Shown: positions 1 to 7,124 of the stretch, piece by piece
Position numbering within the stretch: position 1 is the stretch's first letter
How the letters are laid out: each line of letters starts with the position of its first letter
DNA from: an uncultured Massilia sp.
GTDB taxonomy: Bacteria > Pseudomonadota > Gammaproteobacteria > Burkholderiales > Burkholderiaceae_D
DNA length: 64,000 bases
Reading direction: 5' to 3'
Assembly: GCF_913773735.1 (NCBI RefSeq)
Contig: NZ_CAJYEB010000042.1
Coordinates: 1 to 64,000, forward strand
The notes under the pieces: generated by a model
What the model saw: only the letters and a program-made list of their open reading frames with translations
The model's database searches: none
What the model was told of the DNA's origin: nothing
Position numbers and translations under genes: made by a program

Positions 1-66
1 ACCGCGCTCCGCCACCTGCTTGACCGCCGCGATCTTGAATTCCTCTGTGTACCGCTTTCCGCTCAT
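1..66 (-). CDS. IS3-family transposase OrfA, N-terminus only (cut by window edge)
   Basis: Reading leftwards from an ATG at 64-66, 22 residues begin MSGKRYTEEFKIAAVKQ, the typical start of the small HTH protein (OrfA) of IS3-family insertion sequences. OrfA binds the element ends and is normally joined to the OrfB integrase by programmed frameshifting. A good ribosome-binding site (AAGGAG) sits just upstream at about 70-80. The rest of the element lies outside the window. The element end should lie between this start and about position 110; a TAGACAC-like motif on the minus strand near 93-99 may belong to the terminal inverted repeat, but the other end is not visible. Confidence 0.8.
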   Translation of the reverse strand, partial: MSGKRYTEEFKIAAVKQVAERG

Positions 67-158
67 ACCTTCTCCTTGTGCCCAACATTATGGCTCAGGA
101 GTGTCTACGGTAGTCGTGGCGATTCACGACACCATCATCAAGCAGCCAACCCTAGCGC

Positions 159-785
159 ATGCCCCACCCCACTCCCATCCACGCCATCGTCTTCGACGTC
201 TACGGCACCCTGGCCGAAATTACCCAAAAACGCGCCCCATTCCGCCAACTGCTGCGCCTGGGCGAACAGCAAAGCCGTGTCATCACCGCGAACGACGCCG
301 CCACGCTGATGAGCACCCCGCTCACCCTGCGCGAAGCAGCCCAGCACATGGCGATCTCGCTCAAGCCAGAAGAACTGGCACACCTCGAAGCCGACCTGCG
401 CATCGAAATCGCCTCGCTACGCCTGTTCCCGGACACCACGCCCACCCTGCTCGCCCTGCGTGACCGCAACATCAAGCTGGCCCTGTGCTCGAACCTGGCC
501 GCCGACTATGCGCCGCCGATCATGGAACTGCTGCCGCTGCGCCTGGATGCGTATGCCTGGAGTTTCGCGGCCGGCGCCATCAAGCCCGATCCCGCGATCT
601 ATGCCCACGTGTGCGCGGCGCTCGGCTGTGCGCCCGCGAACGTGCTGATGGTGGGCGATACGCCCGCCGCCGACGTCGACGGGCCGCGCGCCTTCGGCAT
701 GCAGGCCGTGCTGCTCGACCGCAAGGGCCGGCGTGGCGACGGCGACGCGCTGCGCTCGCTGGCGGAACTCCCTGCCCTGCTCTAG
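159..785 (+). CDS. HAD-superfamily hydrolase
   Basis: A 208-residue protein with all HAD motifs. Motif I, DVYGTL, lies near residue 12, so the second Asp of the usual DxD is replaced by Tyr, as in haloacid dehalogenase-like members. Motif II is LCSNLA near 108, motif III the Lys in AIKPDP near 144, and motif IV VGDTPAADVDG near 167. The family cleaves C-Cl, C-P or P-O bonds through an aspartyl enzyme intermediate. The overall pattern suggests a haloacid-dehalogenase-like or small phosphatase member, but the substrate cannot be read from sequence. It stands alone, and its stop directly abuts the convergent TPR gene. Confidence 0.85.
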   Translation: MPHPTPIHAIVFDVYGTLAEITQKRAPFRQLLRLGEQQSRVITANDAATLMSTPLTLREAAQHMAISLKPEELAHLEADLRIEIASLRLFPDTTPTLLALRDRNIKLALCSNLAADYAPPIMELLPLRLDAYAWSFAAGAIKPDPAIYAHVCAALGCAPANVLMVGDTPAADVDGPRAFGMQAVLLDRKGRRGDGDALRSLAELPALL

Positions 786-2573
786 CTACAGCGCCGCCAG
801 CGGCGGCATCCCGTCCTTGCCCAGCCAGGTCTTCGCGAAGCGCTCCTGCGCCTGCTTCAGCGACGCCTCGTCGCCGCGCCGCCGGTACACCTCCATCAGG
901 CCGCGCAGCGCCCAGCCGTTGCTGGGCGTGCGCGCCAGCGCCGCGCGGAACACGTCCTCGGCGTCGTCGACCCGGCCGGCGCGCAGCAGCGCCACGCCGA
1001 GCGACTGGCGCGCCGGGTAGTACCAGTACGGCGGTTCCATGTAGGGCAGGCGGTCCTGCGTCTCGACGGCCGCCCGGTACGCGGTCAGCGCGGCCGCGGC
1101 GTCGCCGCGCGCGTCGGCCAGGCGGCCGGTGGCGACGTTGCGGGCGGTGGCGACGATGGCGCGCGCCGGCACGTGCCAAGCGTCGAACGGGCGGAAGTCG
1201 GCGTCGCGTTCGAGCGCCGCCAGCGCGCCGATCTCGTCGCGGCTTTCATCGACCATGTGCTTGCGTGCGAACCCGACGGCGCGCGCGTAGTGCCACATCG
1301 CCCGTACCAGCACGAGGTCCGGCCCCGGGTCGGGCAGCGCCAGCAGGGTGTCGGGACTGCTGAACTGCACGTGCGAGAAGTACACGGCCGATTTCACCGG
1401 CTGGATCAGCGGGAATTGCGCGACCAGGGCGTGCGGCAGCACCTTGTCCAGCTTGGCGGATGCCGCCAGCGCGGCCTGGCCGTCGCCCCCCATCAGGGCC
1501 GACACCATCACGAAGTGGATGTTGTGCGGGTAGTAGGCGCCCTTGTAGACCGGGTCGCTCCGTGCGCCGCGGAAGTAGCGTTCGTCGGTGGCGACGGCGT
1601 CCAGGTTGACGGCCAGCAATTCGCGGACCATGCCGAGCCGGTAGTAGATGTGCGCGGGCATGTGGACGATGTGGCCGGCGCCCGGGATCTGCCGGGCCAG
1701 CACGCGCGCCGCGGGCAGCGCGCGCTCGGGCGCCGACGAGGCTTCCACGGCGTGGATGTAGTAGTGGGCCGCGCCCGCATGCGTGGGATTGCGCGCCAGG
1801 ACGCGCTCCAGCGTCGCGACCATCTCGCCGCTGCGGCCCTTCGGCCTGGCGCCGCCGCGTTCCCAGTAGTCCCAGGGCGACAGGTCCATCAGCGACTCGG
1901 CATACAGCACCTGGATGTGGTCGTCGGCGGGGAAGGCGTGCGCCGCTTCCATCATGGCGTCGGCATAGGCGCGGTCCAGCGCGGAGCGGTCTTCGAGCGG
2001 GGCGTCGGCGTAGCGCTGGACGATGGCGCGGATCAGCGCCCGTTCCTGCGGCCCGGCCCGGCCCGCGAGCAGCTGCGCGCGGGCGGCCGCGGCATGGGCC
2101 GGCGCCACCGCGTCGGGGAACATCGGCGCGTTGATGTTCGGGCCCAGCACCAGCGCCTCGCCCCAGTGGCACATGGCGCAGTGCGGGTCGAGCCGCTGGG
2201 CGGCGCGGAAGGCGCGCGCGGCCTCGGCATGGTTGAAGGCGAAGGCCAGGCGCAGGCCCTGGTCGAAGTAGGCCTGCGCCCCGCGGCTGTTCGTCGTGAC
2301 CGCCATGTGCAGCCTGCCGAGGTTCCCGTACAGCGGCGGTGGCGACGTGTCGGCCGGCGCCGGCAGCTGCTGTCCGGGCTGGAAGGGGCGGGTTTCCGTC
2401 TGCGCCCGCACCAGGCGCGCCAGCAAGACCGGCGGTCCGGCCGCGGCCGCGGTACAGATGGCCCCTTGCACGAGCCGGACATCGGGGACGGCGCGGCCGG
2501 CCGCATACTGGCCGGCCGGGGCCGAAACGAGGGCCGCGCCTGCCAGCGCGGCCAGGATGCGATGGTGTCTCAT
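786..2573 (-). CDS. Exported TPR-repeat protein with a CxxCH motif
   Basis: About 595 residues. I chose the ATG at 2573 because it follows a GGGAG site and gives a signal peptide (MRHHRILAALAGAALVSAPA). A longer in-frame upstream extension looks non-coding. The body is alpha-helical with TPR-like repeats: ARAFRAAQRLDP near 119, and a C-terminal unit with GRVDDAEDVFRAAL. Residues 132-136 read CAMCH, formally a haem-c attachment motif, but relatives often have CAMxxWG here, so haem binding is unproven. It lies 76 bases downstream of rtcA on the same strand and may be the last gene of the RNA-repair transcription unit or independent. Its function is unknown, probably periplasmic scaffolding. Confidence 0.75.
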   Translation of the reverse strand: MRHHRILAALAGAALVSAPAGQYAAGRAVPDVRLVQGAICTAAAAGPPVLLARLVRAQTETRPFQPGQQLPAPADTSPPPLYGNLGRLHMAVTTNSRGAQAYFDQGLRLAFAFNHAEAARAFRAAQRLDPHCAMCHWGEALVLGPNINAPMFPDAVAPAHAAAARAQLLAGRAGPQERALIRAIVQRYADAPLEDRSALDRAYADAMMEAAHAFPADDHIQVLYAESLMDLSPWDYWERGGARPKGRSGEMVATLERVLARNPTHAGAAHYYIHAVEASSAPERALPAARVLARQIPGAGHIVHMPAHIYYRLGMVRELLAVNLDAVATDERYFRGARSDPVYKGAYYPHNIHFVMVSALMGGDGQAALAASAKLDKVLPHALVAQFPLIQPVKSAVYFSHVQFSSPDTLLALPDPGPDLVLVRAMWHYARAVGFARKHMVDESRDEIGALAALERDADFRPFDAWHVPARAIVATARNVATGRLADARGDAAAALTAYRAAVETQDRLPYMEPPYWYYPARQSLGVALLRAGRVDDAEDVFRAALARTPSNGWALRGLMEVYRRRGDEASLKQAQERFAKTWLGKDGMPPLAAL

Positions 2574-2649
2574 GGCGTCATCTCCCGCAGTGGCAGGGTG
2601 GATGCCATTAGATGCGCGCGATTCTCCCCGGTTCCTTGAACGAGGCCGC

Positions 2650-3705
2650 TCAGCGCGCCTCCACCGTGCAGCGGTCGACCCCATCCACCCTGTCGAAGCG
2701 CAAGCGCACCGGCAGGAACAGTTCGATCACGCCGGCGTTGGTGCGCGCATGCATCGAGACCTCGTCCATCGTGAAGCCGCCGCCGCCGGCCAGCGCCAGC
2801 GGCAGCATCAGCTGGTCGGCCAGGTATTCGGCGAAGGCGGCCTGCGATGCCTGGTACTGGCGCGCCCGCTGCACGGCCTGGCGCGCCACCTGCTCGGACG
2901 AGACGGCCTTTTCGCCGAAGGCCGTGAACACTTCGCTCACGTGTTCGTAGTCGAGCGTCAGTACCAGCGCATTGCCCGGCCCCTGCTCGGCCGGCAGGAC
3001 GCAGGCCTGCAGCTGGTCCGCGCTCCAGTTCATGGCCTGGCCGACGCATTCGAGCTCGCGCCGCGCCACGCGCTCCGGCACGCCAGCGACAAAGGCTTCG
3101 GCGCGGCCGCCCCTGCGTTCGCCGCGCGTCGTCCACGTGCGCGGTTCCAGGCGGGCGCAGGGTGCGACATGCGCCTCGACGATGCCGCCGCCGGCCGGGT
3201 AGAAGCCGAAGCGCTCGAGGCGCAGGTCGATGCGCGCGCCCATCTCGGCCAGGCGCGGGAGCCAGGCACGCTGCAGGAACTGCACCGGTGGCGCCATCGG
3301 GTTGTGCGTGCCGCCGACCAGGCGCAGCGTCGACGGCTGGCTGGCCGTCAGCAGCGCCGGCAGCACGGTCTGCAGCACCAGCGTGCAGCTGCCGGCGCTG
3401 CCGATCGCGAAGCGGTAGTCGCCGCCCGTCACCGGGCCCGGGCGGAATGCCAGCTCCTGGCTGCCGAGCGCCGCGCCGTCGACGGTGGCGCCGCAGATGC
3501 CGGCCGCGGCCTGCACCGCCACCAGGTGCTGGCGCATCAGGCCCGGCTTGGGGCGGTTGGCGCGGATGCACCGGATGCGGAACGGCCGGCCGGTGACCAT
3601 CGCCAGCGTCAGCGCGCTGCGCAGGATCTGGCCGCCGCCTTCGCCGACCGCGCCGTCCAGTTCCAGCACGGCGGATTCGCTGCCCGTTGTGATGTCGCCG
3701 TCCAT
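2650..3705 (-). CDS. rtcA: RNA 3'-terminal phosphate cyclase
   Basis: A 351-residue protein of full family length. RtcA converts an RNA 3'-phosphate to a 2',3'-cyclic phosphate through an adenylylated histidine intermediate. The N-terminus has LDGAVGEGGGQILRSAL, the RtcA hallmark, followed by RANRPKPGLMRQHL. AGGGGFTMDE lies near the C-terminus, and the candidate catalytic His is in SMHARTNAG, followed by LFLPVRL. Its ATG is separated from the rtcB stop by one base (TGACATG), so the two are probably translationally coupled. It belongs to the sigma-54/RtcR-controlled operon starting at the TROVE gene. Confidence 0.96.
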   Translation of the reverse strand: MDGDITTGSESAVLELDGAVGEGGGQILRSALTLAMVTGRPFRIRCIRANRPKPGLMRQHLVAVQAAAGICGATVDGAALGSQELAFRPGPVTGGDYRFAIGSAGSCTLVLQTVLPALLTASQPSTLRLVGGTHNPMAPPVQFLQRAWLPRLAEMGARIDLRLERFGFYPAGGGIVEAHVAPCARLEPRTWTTRGERRGGRAEAFVAGVPERVARRELECVGQAMNWSADQLQACVLPAEQGPGNALVLTLDYEHVSEVFTAFGEKAVSSEQVARQAVQRARQYQASQAAFAEYLADQLMLPLALAGGGGFTMDEVSMHARTNAGVIELFLPVRLRFDRVDGVDRCTVEAR

Positions 3706-3706
3706 G

Positions 3707-4957
3707 TCAGCCCTTCACGCAGACGACCTGCTTGAGCGTGTGCACGACCTCGACCAGGTCGTCCTGCGCCCGCATCACGGCGTCGATGTCCTTGTAGGCC
3801 ATCGGGATCTCGTCGATCACGGCGGCGTCCTTGCGGCATTCGACGCCCTCGGTGGCGCGCACCTGGTCCTCGACCGAGTAGCGGCGCTTGGCCTCGGTGC
3901 GGCTCATGGTGCGGCCGGCGCCGTGGCTGCAGCTGTGGAAGCTGTCCTCGTTGCCCTTGCCGCGCACGATGAAGCTCCTGGCGCCCATCGAGCCCGGGAT
4001 GATGCCGAGTTCTCCCGCGCGCGCCGAGACCGCGCCCTTGCGCGTGACCAGCACGTCGCGGCCGAAGTGGCGCTCCCGCTGCACGTAGTTGTGGTGGCAG
4101 TTCACCGCCTCGACGTGGGTCTGGAACGGCTTCTTGATGACCGTGCGCACGGCCGCGATCAGGTTCTGCATCATGACCTCGCGGTTCATGCGCGCGAACT
4201 TCTGGGCCCAGCCCACCGCCTCGATGTAGTCGTCGTAGTGCCGCGTGCCCTCCTGCAGGTAGGCCAGGTCCTGGTCCGGCAGGTTGGCCATGTGGGTGCG
4301 CATGTCCTGCTTGGCCAGTTCGATGAAGTGGCTGCCGATCGCATTGCCGACGCCGCGCGAACCCGAGTGCAGCATGAACCAGACGGCGCCCTCCTCGTCC
4401 AGGCAGATCTCGATGAAGTGGTTGCCCGTGCCCAGCGTGCCCAGGTGCTTGTAGTTGTTGGTGTGCTTCAGCCTGGGCGTCTTCAGGCAGATCGTGTCGA
4501 ACTCGTCCTTCAGCGTCATCCAGGCCGCGTCGACGGCCGACGGCGGCGTGTCCCACGAGCCCGCATCGCGTCCCATGCCGCGGCCCTTGAAGCCGCGCGT
4601 CTTGGGCGACATCCCGTGCGGGACGGCGCGCTCGATCGCGCTGCGCAGCAGGCCCAGGTTGTCGGGCAGGTCTTCGGCGCGCAGCGTGGTCTTGGCGGCC
4701 ATCATGCCGCAACCGATGTCGACGCCGACCGCGGCCGGGATCACGGCGCCCAGCGTCGGGATCACGCTGCCGATCGTCGAACCCTTGCCCAGGTGGACGT
4801 CGGGCATCGCCGCCATGTGCTTGTAGATGAAGGGCATGCGTGCGGTATTGGCCAGCTGGCGCTTGGCCTCTTCCTCGACCGGGACGCCGCGCGTCCACAT
4901 CTTGACCGGTTGGCCGCCGGCTACTTCCAGCACATCGTAATGCTCTTGTTTCGTCAT
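3707..4957 (-). CDS. rtcB: RNA-splicing ligase RtcB
   Basis: A 416-residue GTP- and Mn-dependent ligase that joins 2',3'-cyclic-phosphate (or 3'-phosphate) RNA to 5'-OH RNA. Visible motifs are DVHLGKGSTIGSVIPT, the metal-binding GVDIGCGM, GTGNHFIEI, HSGSRGVGN, HHNY and the guanylylation-site histidine in FHSCSHGAGR. The start is preceded by a GAGAGA-rich weak ribosome site, and a short direct repeat (GAGAGAAC twice) lies just before it. Upstream in the same transcript are a strong hairpin, a candidate Y RNA, a small protein and the Ro60 homologue. rtcA follows immediately. Confidence 0.97.
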   Translation of the reverse strand: MTKQEHYDVLEVAGGQPVKMWTRGVPVEEEAKRQLANTARMPFIYKHMAAMPDVHLGKGSTIGSVIPTLGAVIPAAVGVDIGCGMMAAKTTLRAEDLPDNLGLLRSAIERAVPHGMSPKTRGFKGRGMGRDAGSWDTPPSAVDAAWMTLKDEFDTICLKTPRLKHTNNYKHLGTLGTGNHFIEICLDEEGAVWFMLHSGSRGVGNAIGSHFIELAKQDMRTHMANLPDQDLAYLQEGTRHYDDYIEAVGWAQKFARMNREVMMQNLIAAVRTVIKKPFQTHVEAVNCHHNYVQRERHFGRDVLVTRKGAVSARAGELGIIPGSMGARSFIVRGKGNEDSFHSCSHGAGRTMSRTEAKRRYSVEDQVRATEGVECRKDAAVIDEIPMAYKDIDAVMRAQDDLVEVVHTLKQVVCVKG

Positions 4958-4988
4958 GGTGTTCTCTCTGGTTCTCTCGTATCCGGGT

Positions 4989-5010
4989 GCCGCCGGACCG
5001 TCCCGGCGGC
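4989..5010 (-). other. Perfect 8-bp stem-loop between candidate Y RNA and rtcB
   Basis: On the minus strand GCCGCCGG, a 6-base loop and CCGGCGGC form an 8-bp all-GC stem. There is no downstream U-run, so it is not an intrinsic terminator. Its position just 3' of the candidate Y RNA and 30 bases before rtcB suggests an RNA-processing or stability element that could separate the small RNA from the rtcBA message. This role is inferred. Confidence 0.55.
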
Positions 5011-5020
5011 GATATCAGGG

Positions 5021-5086
5021 TGGCGACAAGATGTGGTGAAACACCGCCCTGCTCGGGCCACGATGTAGTTCCACCGGCATTCGCCA
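5021..5086 (-). ncRNA. Candidate bacterial Y RNA (Ro60 partner RNA)
   Basis: This lies between the Ro60 homologue and rtcB, where bacterial Y RNA genes are known to occur (rsr-yrl-rtcBA arrangement). On the minus strand the 5' arm TGGCGA (5086-5081) pairs with TCGCCA (5026-5021). The 5' strand reads GGCGAATG, which fits the Ro-binding stem consensus GNCGAAN0-1G as I recall it, and the 3' strand reads CTTGTCGCC. Inside are GTGG (5074-5071)/CCAC (5036-5033), a GCCC-GAGCA-GGGC hairpin (5058-5046) and a small GGTG-TTT-CACC hairpin. No convincing full tRNA-like module was found. True ends are unknown, and no covariance search was possible. Confidence 0.5.
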
Positions 5087-5106
5087 TGAAGGGTGCGGCA
5101 CTGCCG

Positions 5107-5355
5107 CTATTCGGTCCCGACCAGCGTGGACAGGACGTTCTGCCAGACGCGTTGCGCCTGCCAGGCCGGCATCGCACCGGCGTCACCCAATGTCGTCCTG
5201 TCGGCATTCGGGAAAACGGTTACCCGGGCCTTCAGGCCATGCGCGTCGATATCGATCGACAGCGCCTGCGCCTTGCGGCCCCGTGCTGCCGCTGTTGCCG
5301 TTGTGACTGCTTTTGCTGCCGCGCCGGCCGTGCCGACGCTGATCGTCCATCCCAT
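5107..5355 (-). CDS. Small hypothetical protein between Ro60 homologue and Y RNA
   Basis: An 82-residue frame starting MGWTISVGTAGAAAKAV, chosen at ATG 5355 because a strong GGGGAGGT site lies just upstream. An ATG at 5382 would lengthen it by nine residues with a poorer site. The start lies 16 bases beyond the rsr stop. The protein has an Ala-rich N-terminal half and a polar C-terminal half (LSIDIDAHGLKARVTVFP then WQAQRVWQNVLSTLVG), with no signal peptide, membrane span or family I recognise. It probably belongs to the RtcR-controlled transcript. Operon position and the ribosome site are the only functional hints. Confidence 0.6.
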   Translation of the reverse strand: MGWTISVGTAGAAAKAVTTATAAARGRKAQALSIDIDAHGLKARVTVFPNADRTTLGDAGAMPAWQAQRVWQNVLSTLVGTE

Positions 5356-5371
5356 CTTGACCTCCCCGCGC

Positions 5372-6928
5372 TCAAAGCGCAATCGATTCGATCTCGCCGA
5401 CCCAGTGGCCGGCTCCCAGCCGTCCCGCCGCGAACGCGGCCAGGATGTCGAACACCGCGTCCGAGAAGCCGCCCACGTTCAGCACGTCCGGCGCTTCCGG
5501 CGCCTGCGTCGTCCCGTAGGGCGTGACGTCGATGCACGCCAGCTTCGCCTGCGGGTTGCGCTCCTTGAAGCGGCGCCACTCGCGCAGCGTCGCCGTCGCG
5601 CCGGCCCCGCGCGCGGCATCGATCCACGATGCGTTGTCGGACACGAATACCACCAGCTCGGCATCCACCTTGCGCCGGTTCAGCCAGGCCAGCGGCGCGC
5701 TGCAATCGGTGCCGCCGCCGCCGATGCCGGCCAGGACCTCGGCGTTGCGCATCACCGTGGCGTCGCGCTCCAGCGCCACCTCGACCACGCGCCGCGCGAA
5801 CGGCAGCATGACGGTGTCCGGATTCCTGCGCGCCAGCGCCGCCGCGACCAGGGCCGCCACGTCGATGCAGCGCACCTTGCTGGTCGCCGCGCCGCGCCAG
5901 CCGGTGACGGGACTCGCCATCGACCCCGATACGTCCGGACACACGACGACCCGGCCGGCGATGCGCGGCACATTGGCCAGCGCGATGTCCAGCGCCTCCT
6001 CGAGCGCCGTGCGCAGCCGCGCCGGCAGTACCGCGCCGGCCGCGCGGCAGGCCGCCATCAGCTGGTAGGGGAACACCCTGGCCCGGGCGATCTCCTGCGG
6101 ATCGCACAGGCGCGCCGCCACCGCGTCCGTCATGCCCGGCAGGGCGAACACGCCATGCCGCGCGAAGGTGTTCAGGTTCATGCGCAGCATCTGCCAGCCG
6201 CCCTGCAGCGCCAGTTGCGCCCAGTCCCGGTCCGCCAGCGGCAGCGCCGTCAGCAGCTGGAACGGCACCGCCGGCAGCGGCGCCGAACGGTCACGCTTCC
6301 AGGCGTCGAAGGCGGCGGTCAGCGGCGGCAGCGCCCGGGCGTCGTACGGCTTGCCCACCAGCCAGGCGAAGAAGGCCGCGCGCCAGGCTTGCGCAGGACG
6401 CGGATGGACCATCCTGACCACGTCCGCCAGCGACGGCGCGGTGCCCACGGCCGCCGCCAGCAGCGTCTTCTCGTCGGCCCGGTTCAGCCATTGCTGCACC
6501 AGCGTCTTCGGCCGGGTGCCGAGCGACTTGCGGCCGGTGGCGCCGGACCGGACGATCTGCACGAAGCTGCGCAGCATGCGGCCGTTGTCGATCACGCGGT
6601 CGAACGCCGGGGCCAGTTCGCGCGCGCCGCGGGCGGCCAGCAGCGCCACCAGCAGGGCCGGCATGTCCTTCATGTCGCCGCGCTCGCGGCAGTGGATCGC
6701 CGCCTGCGCCAGGAAGCGCGTGTCGAGGTCGCGGCCGAGTTCCAGCACGGTCGCGAGCTGGTCGCCGGCATCCGCGTAATACGTGTCGTTCAGGCAGCCG
6801 GTGGCGGCGTACTGCGCGAGCCGGTGCTTCGGCGGCAGCAGCCAGGCCGGCGCTCCGGCCACGTTGCGCGCATCGGCTTGCGGCAGCAGCTTGCCCCGCG
6901 GGGACTGGAACAGGTTCTGGTTGGCCAT
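5372..6928 (-). CDS. rsr: TROVE-domain Ro60-like RNA-binding protein (Rsr)
   Basis: A 518-residue protein. The N-terminal two-thirds is a TROVE/HEAT-like alpha-helical ring region (QAAIHCRERGDMKDMPALLVALL near 75-97; GRKSLGTRPKTLVQQWLN near 132-149). The C-terminal third is a von Willebrand factor A domain with a MIDAS metal site, DVSGSMASP, at residues 332-340. Ro60 proteins bind misfolded RNA ends in the ring cavity and Y RNA on the outer rim, and in bacteria couple Y RNA to exoribonucleases. The start follows GAGGAAAA. It is the first gene of the sigma-54-driven operon, with a candidate Y RNA downstream. Confidence 0.95.
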   Translation of the reverse strand: MANQNLFQSPRGKLLPQADARNVAGAPAWLLPPKHRLAQYAATGCLNDTYYADAGDQLATVLELGRDLDTRFLAQAAIHCRERGDMKDMPALLVALLAARGARELAPAFDRVIDNGRMLRSFVQIVRSGATGRKSLGTRPKTLVQQWLNRADEKTLLAAAVGTAPSLADVVRMVHPRPAQAWRAAFFAWLVGKPYDARALPPLTAAFDAWKRDRSAPLPAVPFQLLTALPLADRDWAQLALQGGWQMLRMNLNTFARHGVFALPGMTDAVAARLCDPQEIARARVFPYQLMAACRAAGAVLPARLRTALEEALDIALANVPRIAGRVVVCPDVSGSMASPVTGWRGAATSKVRCIDVAALVAAALARRNPDTVMLPFARRVVEVALERDATVMRNAEVLAGIGGGGTDCSAPLAWLNRRKVDAELVVFVSDNASWIDAARGAGATATLREWRRFKERNPQAKLACIDVTPYGTTQAPEAPDVLNVGGFSDAVFDILAAFAAGRLGAGHWVGEIESIAL

Positions 6929-6969
6929 GATCGGTTTTCCTCGTCGTCTTCGTTCTTGTCCCTGTCCTT

Positions 6970-6985
6970 TGCAAGCGGCGTGCCA
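6970..6985 (-). promoter_or_regulatory. Consensus sigma-54 promoter of the rsr-rtcBA operon
   Basis: The minus strand reads TGGCACG-CCGC-TTGCA, a full match to the -24/-12 sigma-54 consensus with the required GG-N10-GC spacing. It lies 42 bases upstream of the TROVE start and opposite rtcR, which encodes a sigma-54 activator. Transcription should start about 12 bases downstream, near 6958. Upstream activator sites for RtcR are expected between 6990 and 7120, but no clear palindrome could be picked out. Confidence 0.9.
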
Positions 6986-7124
6986 GGCCGTTGTCTCTTC
7001 GCGAAAAAGTATCTCAAGTGCTTGATTATTCGAATGAATTTTCTTGAATGCGTGGCTGGCACGCGTTTTACCCGATCGATCGCGAACGTGATAAATTTAT
7101 CCTTGCTTATAAGGATTTATAAAA

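Noticed and set aside
7057..7072. A TGGCACG-like -24 element on the plus strand in front of rtcR
   Set aside because: The -12 part reads TTACC and the base pair at the obligatory GC is AC, so a second sigma-54 promoter for rtcR is not supported.
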